64,000 bases of DNA from Okeania sp. SIO1I7 (lineage in GTDB: Bacteria > Cyanobacteriota > Cyanobacteriia > Cyanobacteriales > Microcoleaceae). The stretch is taken from contig JAAHGF010000003.1 in assembly GCA_010672585.1 (NCBI GenBank), positions 1 through 64,000 of the forward strand, in the 5' to 3' direction. A program made the translations under genes and the position numbers. Shown here one piece after another: positions 37,293-47,397 of this stretch (its first letter is position 1; each line of letters begins with the position of its first letter). The notes below the pieces were generated by a model that did not search any database, was not told the DNA's origin, and saw only the letters and a program-made list of their open reading frames with translations.

Positions 37293-38305
37293 TTTACGAT
37301 TTAGAATTTCCAGAAGGGCAAGTTAAATTAGATTCTCCCTTTTATGTTGAACGTCCACCAATAGAAACTATTAGTTATCAAACTGTGCTTAAACCAGGCT
37401 CTTTAATTCGGATTAAAGCACCACGACAAATGGGGAAAAGTTCTCTAATGGCTAGAATTTTACAACATTCAATCCAACAAGAATTTCTGCCAGTAATCTT
37501 AGATTTTAAATTAGCAGATAGCAAAATTTTTAGGGATTTAGATTTATTTCTGAAATGGTTTTGTCTCACCATAGGACGTAAATTAGATTTGCCTAATAAA
37601 CTTGAAGAATATTGGGATGATATATTTGGCAGTAAAACAAGTTGTACAGATTATTTTGAAAAGTATATTTTAGCTCAAAGCGATCGCCCCTTAGTATTAG
37701 CTCTTGAAGAAGTCGATTTAATTTTTGCTTATCCTCATCTAGCAAATGATTTTTTTAGTTTATTACGAGCTTGGCATGAAGAAGCAAAAAATAATTTTCT
37801 CTGGAAAAAATTACGTCTAATTCTAGCTCATTCTACTGAAGTTTATATTCCCCTTAATATTAATCAGTCACCTTTTAATGTAGGATTAGCTATTGAGTTA
37901 CCTGAATTTACTTCCGAACAAGTACTAGATTTAGCTAAACGTCATAGTTTAGATTGGAATTCCGATCATGTAAGCCAATTAATGGCTATGTTAGGAGGAC
38001 ATCCTTACTTAATTAGATTGGCTTTGTATCATTTAGCTACACAACAAGTAACTTTGGGGCAATTTCTACAACAAGCACCTACAGAAGCAGGATTTTTAGG
38101 TAATTTTTTACGAAGACATCGCAGTAATTTAGAACAACAAATAGAATTAGCTAATGCTATGGAAAAAGCTATTTCTTCTGCTGCTCCAATTCGGGTTGAA
38201 TCAGTAACTATGTTTAAATTACATAGTATGGGATTAGTTGGTTTCCAAGGAAATAAAATCTATCCTCGCTGCGAATTATATCGTCAATATTTTGGTAATA
38301 GATAG
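37289..38305 (+). CDS. AAA_35-type NTPase (C-terminal half of split gene)
   Basis: A 338-residue NTPase whose first possible start is a TTG overlapping the previous stop (TTGA). It reads IYDLEFPEGQVKLDSPFYVE at once, which is normally internal to such proteins. Walker A is APRQMGKSS (44-52), Walker B-like LVLALEEVDLIF, and the C-terminal LGGHPYLIRLALYHLA motif is family-typical. These proteins act as regulatory STAND-like switches, often with conflict or stress systems; the target here is unknown. The upstream HTH part is in the -1 frame. Confidence 0.8.
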   Translation: MIYDLEFPEGQVKLDSPFYVERPPIETISYQTVLKPGSLIRIKAPRQMGKSSLMARILQHSIQQEFLPVILDFKLADSKIFRDLDLFLKWFCLTIGRKLDLPNKLEEYWDDIFGSKTSCTDYFEKYILAQSDRPLVLALEEVDLIFAYPHLANDFFSLLRAWHEEAKNNFLWKKLRLILAHSTEVYIPLNINQSPFNVGLAIELPEFTSEQVLDLAKRHSLDWNSDHVSQLMAMLGGHPYLIRLALYHLATQQVTLGQFLQQAPTEAGFLGNFLRRHRSNLEQQIELANAMEKAISSAAPIRVESVTMFKLHSMGLVGFQGNKIYPRCELYRQYFGNR

Positions 38306-38314
38306 TAAGTGTAG

Positions 38315-38755
38315 TGGCCAGCAATTAAGTTAGCCCCTGAATATATATCAACATTATTAGGATGTCATCGTACCACCGTATCACGATGGTTTGCTACCTA
38401 CAGAAAGTTGGGTGATTAAGGTTTATTAAACAAGAACAAAATTGTTGGTAGACCTAGAAAAATGTCATCAATAATAGAAAATAAACTCAGAGCTGAACTA
38501 GAAGAAATAGAGGGTTTTAATAGTTAAAATGAAGTACAAACATTGTAAAAAGCAGTGTGTGATCTTCAATTACCATATTCAACAGTACATAGATATGTTT
38601 ATTATCATTTAAAGGCTAAATTAAAAGTGCCTCGTCCAGTAAGTAACAAACAAAACACAACTCAAGCTCTGAAGATAATGGGAGAATGTGGAGTAACAAT
38701 GAATGCTTTGCCATTTCCAAGATGGCTAAAATCATTATTCAAATTAAAGAGGTAA
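38315..38755 (+). pseudogene. IS630-type transposase N-terminal remnant
   Basis: One frame reads KLAPEYISTLLGCHRTTVSR and WFATYRKLGD, a stop, then NKIVGRPRKMSSIIENKLRA, two more stops, then DLQLPYSTVHRYVYYHLKAK. This is the paired helix-turn-helix and linker of IS630/Tc1-type transposases, with three in-frame stops. The catalytic DDE part is missing. It follows the AAA_35 gene by a few bases. Confidence 0.75.
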
Positions 38756-38874
38756 TACCAATTTGATAAATTTTTTCTACCATCAGGACTTACGCATAAC
38801 CACCGTATCTAGTAGGGGTAAACAGCCGTTTACCCCATTAATTATTAATTGTTGAACCACCCTACTACTGCTAA

Positions 38875-39885
38875 TTAAACCAAACTTTGAGCAGGTTTAT
38901 AACTTTGAATTGCTTTCATATATTGCGCCCTTTCAAATTTACTTGCATCAGGACAATTAATTTGACTCATACTGCCGCGCATTTGTGCTATTGATTCATA
39001 TTCATGTTCTTCCATCCAATGAATCATCTCATTTTCGATAACTTTTATATGATTAATTCCATGACGTAATAAAGCACCTACTAGCTGAGTTACATTTGCA
39101 CCTGCCATCATCATTTTAATTACATCTTGCCCTTTTTGAACGCCACTTGTTGCTGCAAAATCTACTCCTAACCTACCGTACAAAATAGCTATCCAACGCA
39201 TAGGTAAACGCATTGCTTGTGGAGTACTTAATAACACATTAGTTGTTACTTCTAGCTCTTCAATATTAATATCTGGTTGATAGAAACGGTTAAACAAAAC
39301 TAATCCATTTACCCCTGCTTCTACCAATTTTTTAGACATATTTGCCATGTTACTAAAGAAGGGGCTAAGTTTAATTGCCACCGGAATATTTACTTCAGAT
39401 TTAACAGCTTGCAGAATACTAATATAACTTTGTTCTACTTGTTCCCCAGTCATATCCATATTAGTAGGAATATTGTAGATATTTAACTCCAAAGCATCTG
39501 CACCAGCAGCTTCTAATTCTTTGGCATAATGAGTCCATCCACCAATAGTTGAACCATTTAAACTGGCAATAATTGGCATATTTACCATTTTTTTTGCCTG
39601 ACTAATATGCTTTAAATATTCCGAAACACCGACATGAAATACTTCTGGTTCAGGAAAATAAGTTAGAGCTTCTGGAAAACTTTCTGTGCCATATTCTAAA
39701 TGATGTTGTAATTCCAAACGTTCTTCACGAAGTTGTTCTTCAAATAAAGAATGTAAAACTACTGCAGCAGCACCAGCATCTTCCATCCGTTTAAGATTAT
39801 CTAAGTCTTCAGTTAAAGGTGCAGCAGCTCCTACAACTAGAGGGGAACGTAATTGTAATCCTAAATAATTTGTCGTAATATCCAT
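38875..39885 (-). CDS. Dihydroorotate dehydrogenase-like flavoprotein
   Basis: A 336-residue TIM-barrel FMN protein. MDITTNYLGLQLRSPLVVGA is the typical opening of the DHOD-like/dihydropyrimidine-dehydrogenase family. Other recognisable parts are SLNGSTIGGWTHYAKELEAA, GADALELNIYN and VAIKLSPFFSNMANM. It lies about 530 bp downstream of nifJ on the same strand. Such a protein beside nifJ may be a redox partner enzyme rather than pyrimidine biosynthetic PyrD; this is inference. Confidence 0.88.
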   Translation of the reverse strand: MDITTNYLGLQLRSPLVVGAAAPLTEDLDNLKRMEDAGAAAVVLHSLFEEQLREERLELQHHLEYGTESFPEALTYFPEPEVFHVGVSEYLKHISQAKKMVNMPIIASLNGSTIGGWTHYAKELEAAGADALELNIYNIPTNMDMTGEQVEQSYISILQAVKSEVNIPVAIKLSPFFSNMANMSKKLVEAGVNGLVLFNRFYQPDINIEELEVTTNVLLSTPQAMRLPMRWIAILYGRLGVDFAATSGVQKGQDVIKMMMAGANVTQLVGALLRHGINHIKVIENEMIHWMEEHEYESIAQMRGSMSQINCPDASKFERAQYMKAIQSYKPAQSLV

Positions 39886-39949
39886 GGTTAAGTCAAAAGT
39901 TAAAGTTCAAAAGTTAAATGTTTAAGTCAAAAGTCAAAAGTCAAAAGTA

Positions 39950-40110
39950 ATATCATGTCCGGATAATTAGGGTTTGCGTATGGAAAGTCTTTTTGCTCTT
40001 TGTAGGAGACAGCTATACTCGAGACAGGAGTGGGTTGGTCGAGCCCCGCGGGTGGGTTGACTCCTGAGGACTCCATCGTTTATTTATAAGTATTCAACCG
40101 GACATAATAT
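39950..40110. mobile_element. MITE-like element with ATATCATGTCCGG ends
   Basis: The element begins ATATCATGTCCGG and ends CCGGACATAATAT, with internal AGGGTTTGCG and a TTATAAGTATTCAACC segment. The ends recur at 44784, 50871, 52339-52459, 56433 and 59384-59566. It is non-coding and lies between nifJ and the DHOD-like gene. Confidence 0.7.
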
Positions 40111-40129
40111 AATATGAATGTTATTGAGA

Positions 40130-40393
40130 TGTAGGTTGGGTTGAGGGAACCCGTTAGCACAGCTCATTCGTAGGATAAACCCAACAAACACCTAGAACGA
40201 CTTAGGAGTCAGGAGTCAGAATTTCCTACGGAATGCTCCGCAAACAGAACTCAGGAGGGAAGAAAGAAGAAGAGAAAGAGAAAGTTTTCGTTCGCGGAGC
40301 GGAACGGAGCTCTATCGCGCTATTATCCGAACATGGTATCATCCCTCAAACACTTCTTGTTGTTGGGTTGCGCTTGCGCTTAACCCAACCTAC
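40130..40393. repeat. TGTAGGTTGGGTT inverted-repeat element
   Basis: The left part TGTAGGTTGGGTTGAGGGA (40130-40148) is inverted at AACCCAACCTACA (40382-40393). The inner left half closely matches 10268-10320 in the eCIS operon. Nested inside are purine-rich AGAAAG runs and a GAACATGGTATCATCCCTC piece of another family. No gene is seen; it lies just downstream of nifJ. Confidence 0.6.
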
Positions 40394-40414
40394 AGTTTGA
40401 TCGCTCGGAAACTA

Positions 40415-43400
40415 TTAGGTATTAGTCGTTTTTTCTGGTGTTTTCATGGCATCAGAATTACCGTTACCATTACCATTACCATTGGGAATTTCTAATTTTC
40501 GAGCTGCCAAATATTCATACATCGCATAACGAGTATTAACATCTTCCTGCGCTTGTGCTAATAACTGTCTGGCATCGGTAGGTTTACTCTTGGTTAGCAT
40601 TTTGAACCTGTTCTCCTGATACATCGACTCCCCTACTGGTTTCTTGGGCGATCGCATATCTAGTTGCAAAGGATTTTTACCTTGTTGTACTAAGTCTGGG
40701 TTGTACCGATATAATAACCACCGACCGCTTTCCACCAGAGCTTTCTGATGACTCATGGCAGTAGTCATATTAATTCCATGAGCAATACAATGACTATAAG
40801 CAATAATTAAAGATGGTCCGTCATAAGCTTCAGCTTCCAAAAATGCTTTGAGAGTATGTTCGTCTCGCGCTCCCATTGCTACGCTGGCAACATAAACATT
40901 GCCGTAAGTCATTGCTATCAAACCTAAATCTTTCTTGCCTGATGGTTTTCCACCTGCTGCAAACTTGGCAACTGCCGCACGAGGAGTTGCTTTAGAAGAC
41001 TGACCCCCAGTATTAGAATAAACCTCCGTATCCATGACCAAAATATTCACATTTCGACCGCTAGCAATAACGTGGTCTAAACCACCAAAACCAATATCAT
41101 ACGCCCAACCGTCACCGCCAACTATCCAGACTGATTTTTTCACCAGATAATCTGCTAAACTCAGCATTTGCTTTGCTTCTGGCGAATCTACCCCTTGCAA
41201 TTTTTCCTTGACTTGGGCGACTCGCTCCCGTTGTTCCCAAATATCAGCTTCAGATTTTTGGGAGGCGTTCAGAATGGAATCAACTAAATTATCTCCCACA
41301 CTTCCCGCCACTTTTTGCAAAAGCTCCGCAGCAAACTGACTATGTTTGTCGAGAGACAGACGGAAACCTAAACCAAATTCGGCGTTATCCTCAAACAAAC
41401 TATTCGACCAAGCGGGTCCGCGACCATCGGCATTTTTTGCCCAAGGAGTAGTAGGTAAGTTACCCCCGTAAATAGAAGAACATCCCGTAGCATTTGCCAC
41501 AACCGAGCGATCGCCAAATAATTGACTGACTAATTTAATATAGGGAGTTTCGCCACAACCTGCACAAGCACCAGAAAATTCAAATAAAGGTTCTTGCCAT
41601 TGTTGTTGACGGATGCGGTCGAGATGGAGGGAGCGACGGTCGGGATTAGGCAAACCCAAGAAGAAATCCCAATTTTCCCTTTCCTGTTCCCGCAATGGTA
41701 ACTGCGCTTCCATATTTATTGCTTTGCGGGATGGCATAGATTTATTTTTCGCCGGGCAAATATCTACACACACACCACAACCAGTACAGTCTTCGGGTGC
41801 AACCTGGATAGTAAATTTCTGTCCGGAAAAATCTTTATCCTTGACATTTGTAGATTTGAAAGTTGCCGGAGCATTATCTAACAGAGTCTCCTCATAAGCT
41901 TTACCACGGATGACCGAATGGGGGCAAACCATAATACACTTACCACACTGCACGCAGACATCGGGGTCCCAAGCTGGAATTTCTTGAGTAACATTACGTT
42001 TTTCCCACTTAGTTGTTCCTGTGGGGTAAGTTCCATCACAAGGTAAAGCGCTGACTGGCAGTTGGTCGCCTTCCCGAGAAATCATTTTACCCAAAACATC
42101 CCGCACAAATTCTGGCGCTGTATCGGGAATGGGTGGTAAACGGTGGAGACTACTGCTAACTTCCGTCGGAATTTTCACTTCGTAGAGATTATCCAAAGTA
42201 TTGTCAACAGCTTGTAAATTCATATTGACAATTTCCTGACCTTTTTTGCCATAAGTCTTTTGGATATATTTTTTAATTTGAGCGATCGCCTCTTCCCTTG
42301 GCAAAACATTAGCTAAGGCAAAGAAACAGGTCTGCATTACTGTATTAATGCGTCCTCTCATCCCACTGTCACTAGCAACTTTATTTGCATTGATGACATA
42401 GACTTTTAAATTCTTGCGGATAATTTGTTCTTGAATTTCTACTGGCAACTGTTGCCAAACTTCATCAGCACTGTAGGGACTATTCATCAGAAAAATAGAA
42501 CCATTAGCTGCGGAGGTCAGAACATCTAATTTTTCTAGAAAACTCCATTGGTGACAACCGACAAAATTTGCTTGGTCGATCAGATAAGTCGAACGAATGG
42601 GGTTAGCACCGAAGCGGAGGTGGGAGACAGTAACAGCACCAGATTTTTTGGAGTCGTAGACAAAATAACCTTGAGCGTAGTTGTCAGTTTCTCCCCCAAT
42701 AATTTTAATAGAGTTTTTATTCGCACCGACAGTACCATCAGAACCCAAACCATAAAACATTGCCCGCACCACATTATCTGGTTCGATAGAGAAACCTGCA
42801 TCGAAAGGTAAGGATGTGTGAGAAAGGTCGTCGTTAATACCGACGGTAAAATGATTTTTTGGTTTCTCAGCACTAAGGTTGTCAAAAACGCTCTTCACCA
42901 TTGCCGGGTTAAACTCTTTAGAAGATAAACCATAACGACCCCCGACCACTTTTGGCATTACGCCTGACCATTCTTCATTCAGAGCAGTAACTATATCTTG
43001 ATACAGAGGTTCGCCACTTGCACCTGGTTCTTTTGTCCGGTCTAACACCGCAATTTTTTTCACAGTCTCCGGTAATGCTGCGACTAACCTTCTAGCATCG
43101 AATGGTCTATATAGTCTAACTTTCAATACCCCAACTTTTTCACCATTGGCGCTTAAGTAGTCTACAGTTTCGTGAACCGTTTCACAACCAGACCCCATCA
43201 GAATAATAACCCTGTCTGCATCAGCAGCACCGTGATATTCAAAACATTGATATTGTCGCCCAGTCAGTTCAGCAAATTTATCCATTGCTTTCTGAACAAT
43301 ATCCGGAGTTGCCGTGTAAAAAGGGTTAACACTTTCCCTAGCTTGGAAATAAACATCCGGGTTTTGAGCAGTACCCCGTAAAACTGGTCGGTCAGGAGTC

Positions 43401-44026
43401 AAACCACGAGCGCGGTGAGCAAAAACAAATTCATCATCGATCATTTCCCGCAAAACCGTTTCTGGCAGCAGTTCAATTTTCTGTACTTCATGGGAAGTGC
43501 GGAAACCATCAAAGAAATGAATAAATGGCAGTCTTGCTTCCAGAGTAGCAACTTGGGAAACAAGTGCCAAGTCGTGAGCTTCTTGTACCGAAGCAGAACA
43601 CAACATCGCAAAACCAGTAGCACGAGCAGCCATCACATCACCGTGGTCGCCAAATATAGAAAGACCTTGAGCTGCCAGAGAACGAGCTGCAACATGAATA
43701 ACACAACAAGTAAGTTCCCCAGCAATTTTATAAAGATTAGGAATCATTAATAATAATCCCTGAGATGCTGTGAACGTAGTAGTTAGAGAACCTGTTTGCA
43801 ACGAACCATGTACTGCTCCGGCCGCCCCACCCTCACTCTGCATCTCAACCACACTGGGAACTGTACCCCAAATATTAGGCGTGCCTTGAGATGACCAAGC
43901 ATCGGCCCATTCACCCATTGGTGAGGAGGGAGTGATGGGATAGATGGCAATGACTTCATTAAGTTTGTGGGCAACACGAGCAACTGCTTCGTTACCATCC
44001 AGTGTTGCAAAAGTTTTGTCACTCAT
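40415..44026 (-). CDS. nifJ: Pyruvate:ferredoxin (flavodoxin) oxidoreductase
   Basis: A 1203-residue single-chain PFOR that oxidatively decarboxylates pyruvate to acetyl-CoA and reduces ferredoxin or flavodoxin. The N-terminus has the transketolase-like AIYPITPSSPMGEWADAW segment. Two ferredoxin-type clusters are present near residues 690 and 745 (CVQCGKCIMVCPHS, CTGCGVCVDICPAK). The TPP-binding part starts around residue 820 with CAGCGETPYIKL and includes GGDGWAYDIGFGGLDHV. Length matches the family. The tail has a Gly-Asn repeat (GNGNGNGN). In cyanobacteria it serves dark/anaerobic or iron-limited metabolism and sometimes nitrogen fixation; no other nif gene is in the window. Confidence 0.97.
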   Translation of the reverse strand: MSDKTFATLDGNEAVARVAHKLNEVIAIYPITPSSPMGEWADAWSSQGTPNIWGTVPSVVEMQSEGGAAGAVHGSLQTGSLTTTFTASQGLLLMIPNLYKIAGELTCCVIHVAARSLAAQGLSIFGDHGDVMAARATGFAMLCSASVQEAHDLALVSQVATLEARLPFIHFFDGFRTSHEVQKIELLPETVLREMIDDEFVFAHRARGLTPDRPVLRGTAQNPDVYFQARESVNPFYTATPDIVQKAMDKFAELTGRQYQCFEYHGAADADRVIILMGSGCETVHETVDYLSANGEKVGVLKVRLYRPFDARRLVAALPETVKKIAVLDRTKEPGASGEPLYQDIVTALNEEWSGVMPKVVGGRYGLSSKEFNPAMVKSVFDNLSAEKPKNHFTVGINDDLSHTSLPFDAGFSIEPDNVVRAMFYGLGSDGTVGANKNSIKIIGGETDNYAQGYFVYDSKKSGAVTVSHLRFGANPIRSTYLIDQANFVGCHQWSFLEKLDVLTSAANGSIFLMNSPYSADEVWQQLPVEIQEQIIRKNLKVYVINANKVASDSGMRGRINTVMQTCFFALANVLPREEAIAQIKKYIQKTYGKKGQEIVNMNLQAVDNTLDNLYEVKIPTEVSSSLHRLPPIPDTAPEFVRDVLGKMISREGDQLPVSALPCDGTYPTGTTKWEKRNVTQEIPAWDPDVCVQCGKCIMVCPHSVIRGKAYEETLLDNAPATFKSTNVKDKDFSGQKFTIQVAPEDCTGCGVCVDICPAKNKSMPSRKAINMEAQLPLREQERENWDFFLGLPNPDRRSLHLDRIRQQQWQEPLFEFSGACAGCGETPYIKLVSQLFGDRSVVANATGCSSIYGGNLPTTPWAKNADGRGPAWSNSLFEDNAEFGLGFRLSLDKHSQFAAELLQKVAGSVGDNLVDSILNASQKSEADIWEQRERVAQVKEKLQGVDSPEAKQMLSLADYLVKKSVWIVGGDGWAYDIGFGGLDHVIASGRNVNILVMDTEVYSNTGGQSSKATPRAAVAKFAAGGKPSGKKDLGLIAMTYGNVYVASVAMGARDEHTLKAFLEAEAYDGPSLIIAYSHCIAHGINMTTAMSHQKALVESGRWLLYRYNPDLVQQGKNPLQLDMRSPKKPVGESMYQENRFKMLTKSKPTDARQLLAQAQEDVNTRYAMYEYLAARKLEIPNGNGNGNGNSDAMKTPEKTTNT

Positions 44027-44872
44027 AAATATTCTCCTGTGGAAATTCTCTGGTTATTTACAAATATTGTGGATTTGTGTAGTTGTTGTATTGAATGGCC
44101 AAATGCTGAAATTCTACCTCTTTTTTACTTCTATAAATCTGCGTTTTTTGATCGAGTCAAATTTTTGTGTTTTACATTACAACAATCCTTTGTTTAAGAG
44201 ATTTTATCAAAAATTTCTGTATAGTTTTATCCCTTATTCCTTAATTAAGTTAATCCTCTCAGCTATTGGTAGGGTGTGTTAGCGGTAGCGTAAGGCACCA
44301 CAGTGGGTAAGCCCTATTTATCAAAAATTTCTGTATAGTTTTATCCCTTATTCCTTGATTAAGTCAATCCTCTCAATTTATAAAATAGAGGCTTAAAAAT
44401 CCTCATTCCCTTCTATGGAATAGATAAAGGAAGGTTAGGTTTTTTAGGTCTATCAGTTTCATAGGATATTTCTCAAATAACCTCTTAACTTTTATTATCC
44501 GATCTATTTCTTCCTAATCGGACGATGACTTAAAATTTTTTTACAAAACTTGACTTTTGCACATAATGGGACTTACACAATTTTTCAGCCCAAATATAGC
44601 CTAAACCCTCTCTATAGGAGGCAAATTTGAAAAGCGCTGTCAAAGGGGAGGCTTTAGACCACGATTTTTCGGTAAAAAAAATGTAGAGACTCTCCATGAA
44701 ATGTCTCTACAAGGTTTCGATCAAAGGTTCATTTAATTTATAGATTTGTCTAATAAGGTCACGGAGTTCTATAAAGCTCTTATCCGGACATGATATCATA
44801 CCTCAAATTACCAACGCCGGATAATTAAGTTAATAGCTGATAGCTGATGGCTGACTGCTGAATGCTTACAAA
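44027..44872. repeat. Long upstream region of nifJ with direct repeat
   Basis: No supported gene in about 850 bp. A direct repeat of about 60 bp (TTTATCAAAAATTTCTGTAT and on to AATCCTCTCA) occurs at about 44205 and 44318. An imperfect hairpin GTAGAGACTCTCCATGAAAT/GTCTCTAC lies at 44687-44710. A TTATCCGGACATGATATCAT element end is at 44780, and a GCTGAATGCTTAC end is at 44858-44870. The nifJ promoter should lie toward 44030-44200. Confidence 0.55.
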
Positions 44873-45973
44873 TCAATTTTTCTTTTGTTGATTCTTTTGT
44901 TCTAGAACAATTTCTTTCATCGCTTGAAATGAACGAGAATTTGATGCACCTTCAATGGCTTTAACTGCTAAATCTTGAACCTGTGTCAAGGTGGAATCTA
45001 ATTGTGCAGATAAATTTTTAATTCGTTGCTCTTGATTTTGAATCGTCTGTTGTAAAGATTGAATTCGTAGTTCATAAAATTGCTTTTCTCCTTCTACTTC
45101 TTTTGCCAACAAATCAGATTTGACTTTTGCCTGATAAGTACCAATATTTCGCCCATTTTCCTTACCATTATTAATATTAGACTCTAGTTCTTTTTTAAAG
45201 TTTTCTACCTCAGTTTTTACCTGTGCAAATTCTTTTTCCCGTTCAGAAATAGACTGTTCTCTTTCAGACCATATTTTCTCTTGTTGCTGTTGAAATTCTT
45301 CTAACTCCTTATACAAATTTTTCTTGTTTTGTTCATACTGGTCAATATTGAGATTGTGTTGCAAATTCAAGTCATATTCATAAGTTTCTTCATCTCGTTG
45401 GCGAGTTTTATCCTGCTGTTCATTTCGTTCTTTTATTGTGCGTTGATGTTCCTGCTGTTCCTTTTGCCAAGCTTGTTTACTTGACTCTATTTCTTGTTGT
45501 AATTCTTCTTGGCGATCGCTAAATTCTGTCTCAAATTCTTTGGCGCTTTGTTCATACTGTTGAATCAAATCATCTAAAGTATTTTCCTCGATATTTTCTA
45601 AACTATGCAAATTGTTTAATTGTTGAATTTCTTCTGTCACTTGCTGTCGAACTTCTTCTAATTTAGTTGCTTCTGAAGTGAGTTTTTCTGATAATTCGCT
45701 GATAGCTCCACCAAAGCCATTTTGTACCATCAACAAATTTTCAATTGTGTACTGCATACTTGGTTTGTTACGAGTTTGATTTAAGTTCATAAATTTTGCG
45801 ACTTCTTTTTCTGGTTTTTTTGAGATTGAATCTACAGAAGTTTTAGCTGTAGTTTTACTTTCCTGACTGAGCTGATTCATTTCTGCTTCAAGGGCAGATT
45901 TTTCTTTTTTTAGTTCTGCAAAAGCTTCTAAAATTTCAGCCTTTGTATTTTTAGAATTAACTCTTTTAGCCAT
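44873..45973 (-). CDS. Long coiled-coil protein, paralogue A
   Basis: A 366-residue protein dominated by Glu, Gln and Lys. After a short N-terminal part (AKRVNSKNTKAEILEAFAEL) it is almost entirely predicted coiled coil to about residue 330, ending with IEGASNSRSFQAMKEIVLEQ. It aligns over its whole length with the gene at 46265: shared blocks include AWQKEQQEHQ, the Tyr-rich EETYEYDLNLQH and the late AKVKSDLLAKE. No membrane segment or enzyme motif. It could form filaments or a scaffold; no function is assigned. It is the last gene of a four-gene minus-strand block. Confidence 0.8.
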   Translation of the reverse strand: MAKRVNSKNTKAEILEAFAELKKEKSALEAEMNQLSQESKTTAKTSVDSISKKPEKEVAKFMNLNQTRNKPSMQYTIENLLMVQNGFGGAISELSEKLTSEATKLEEVRQQVTEEIQQLNNLHSLENIEENTLDDLIQQYEQSAKEFETEFSDRQEELQQEIESSKQAWQKEQQEHQRTIKERNEQQDKTRQRDEETYEYDLNLQHNLNIDQYEQNKKNLYKELEEFQQQQEKIWSEREQSISEREKEFAQVKTEVENFKKELESNINNGKENGRNIGTYQAKVKSDLLAKEVEGEKQFYELRIQSLQQTIQNQEQRIKNLSAQLDSTLTQVQDLAVKAIEGASNSRSFQAMKEIVLEQKNQQKKN

Positions 45974-46060
45974 TTTTTTTCTCCTGTTAAACTTGAAATT
46001 TTTCGACTGAATTGAGCTGCGATATAGGTGGAAAAATTTGGTATAAATACCACCTAAATA

Positions 46061-46261
46061 GTAAGCATTCAGCCGTCAGCTATCAGCTATCAGCTATTGC
46101 TTTTAATTTACGATAAAAGCTTTATTAATTGTCTTACTGCAACAGTTGCCTCCCTTTGTAAGCATTCAGCCGTCAGCTATTAACTTTAGGCAATGTAAAA
46201 GCAAACTTTGACATTGAGAAAGAATAAGCTGATAGCTGACTGCTAATAGCTGAATGCTTAC
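46061..46261. mobile_element. MITE-like element with GTAAGCATTCAGC ends
   Basis: A 201-bp element with GTAAGCATTCAGC at 46061 and GCTGAATGCTTAC at 46249-46261, plus an inner copy of the left end at 46158. The centre (GTCTTACTGCAACAGTTGCC) is the inverted counterpart of the centre of the element at 51847-52032. It lies between the two coiled-coil paralogues. Confidence 0.75.
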
Positions 46262-46264
46262 ACT

Positions 46265-47260
46265 CTACTTAGCTTGAGCGCCATTATTAGAACTAGCAAA
46301 AGCTCTCATAGCTAAATCTTGTGCTTGCTTCATTGCCGCTTGTAACTGAGTAGAAATATCATTAATTTGTTCAGTTTGTCGCTGAATTGTTTCCTCTAAA
46401 GATTTAATCTTTAACTCATAACCATTCTTCATTCCTTCCCACTCTTTAGCAAATAAATCTTCTTTAACTTTTGCCTGTCGGTTTGCTTCTTTAATTGCTT
46501 CCTCTTTAGCTTTAACATAAGCCTGTTTCAACTCTTCTTCAAAACCTTCAACTTTCTGTCTGTTTTCTTCAAATTCAGCTTGATTTTCTGCCAAATAACT
46601 TTCTCTTTCCTGCCATTTTTTTTCCTTCTCTTGATTTAACTCCTGTAATTCTCGTTCCAAATTTCGCTTCATTTCTTCATATTCATCCGTTTCAATTTTA
46701 CGCTGATGTTCTAATTCATATTGATAATCAGCAGCTTCATTTTCTCGTTGTTTAATTAACAATTGATTTTCCTCTTCAATTGCTGCTTCATACTCTTGTT
46801 GTTCCTTTTGCCAAGCTTTCCGCTTAGTCGTCATATCCTTGGCAATATTTTCTTGATGCTCGCTAAAATTCTGCTCTATAAATCCTAATTTTTCTTGATG
46901 TTCTTGAGTTAAAATATGCAAAGCATCAGCAACAACACGAACTTTTTGTAACTCTTGTAGATGTTGATTTTCAATTCCAATTGCAAGCTTTAATTCCTCA
47001 AGTTTAGTAGATTCTTGATGCAAATTGTCTAATAACTGATTAACAATACTACCAAAATCTAATTGTAAATCAGCCAAACCTTTAACAATACTATCTGCAG
47101 TATAGGTAGCAGCAGTTTCTAGGATTTGTTTACCTTTTTCTTTCTCCGCTTCTTCCTCCTTAGTTGCTACTTTTGATGCAAGACTTTTCTTGGCAGCTAA
47201 AATTTCTTCAAATGATTTCATCACTCTAAATTTGCTACTTTCTGATGCAGTTTGTGTCAT
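46265..47260 (-). CDS. Long coiled-coil protein, paralogue B
   Basis: A 331-residue coiled-coil protein homologous to paralogue A. Shared parts are AWQKEQQEYE, the Tyr-containing YQYELEHQRK, AKVKEDLFAKE and the tail QAMKQAQDLAMRAFASSN. The N-terminus (VMKSFEEILAAKKSLASKVA) differs. It lacks cysteine and has no membrane segment. The pair suggests hetero- or homotypic filament partners, with tail residues conserved for a common binding site. Unknown function. Confidence 0.8.
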   Translation of the reverse strand: MTQTASESSKFRVMKSFEEILAAKKSLASKVATKEEEAEKEKGKQILETAATYTADSIVKGLADLQLDFGSIVNQLLDNLHQESTKLEELKLAIGIENQHLQELQKVRVVADALHILTQEHQEKLGFIEQNFSEHQENIAKDMTTKRKAWQKEQQEYEAAIEEENQLLIKQRENEAADYQYELEHQRKIETDEYEEMKRNLERELQELNQEKEKKWQERESYLAENQAEFEENRQKVEGFEEELKQAYVKAKEEAIKEANRQAKVKEDLFAKEWEGMKNGYELKIKSLEETIQRQTEQINDISTQLQAAMKQAQDLAMRAFASSNNGAQAK

Positions 47261-47397
47261 TTTTTTTCTCCCTAATATTGATAATTTTAAAAAAGCATTC
47301 AGCCGTCAGCAATCAGCAATCAGCAGATTTTTTTGAAACTCCTTTATTTGTGGAGCATTCCGTCAGAAAACGCTTTTTAATTAGATTTCGTTACAAT

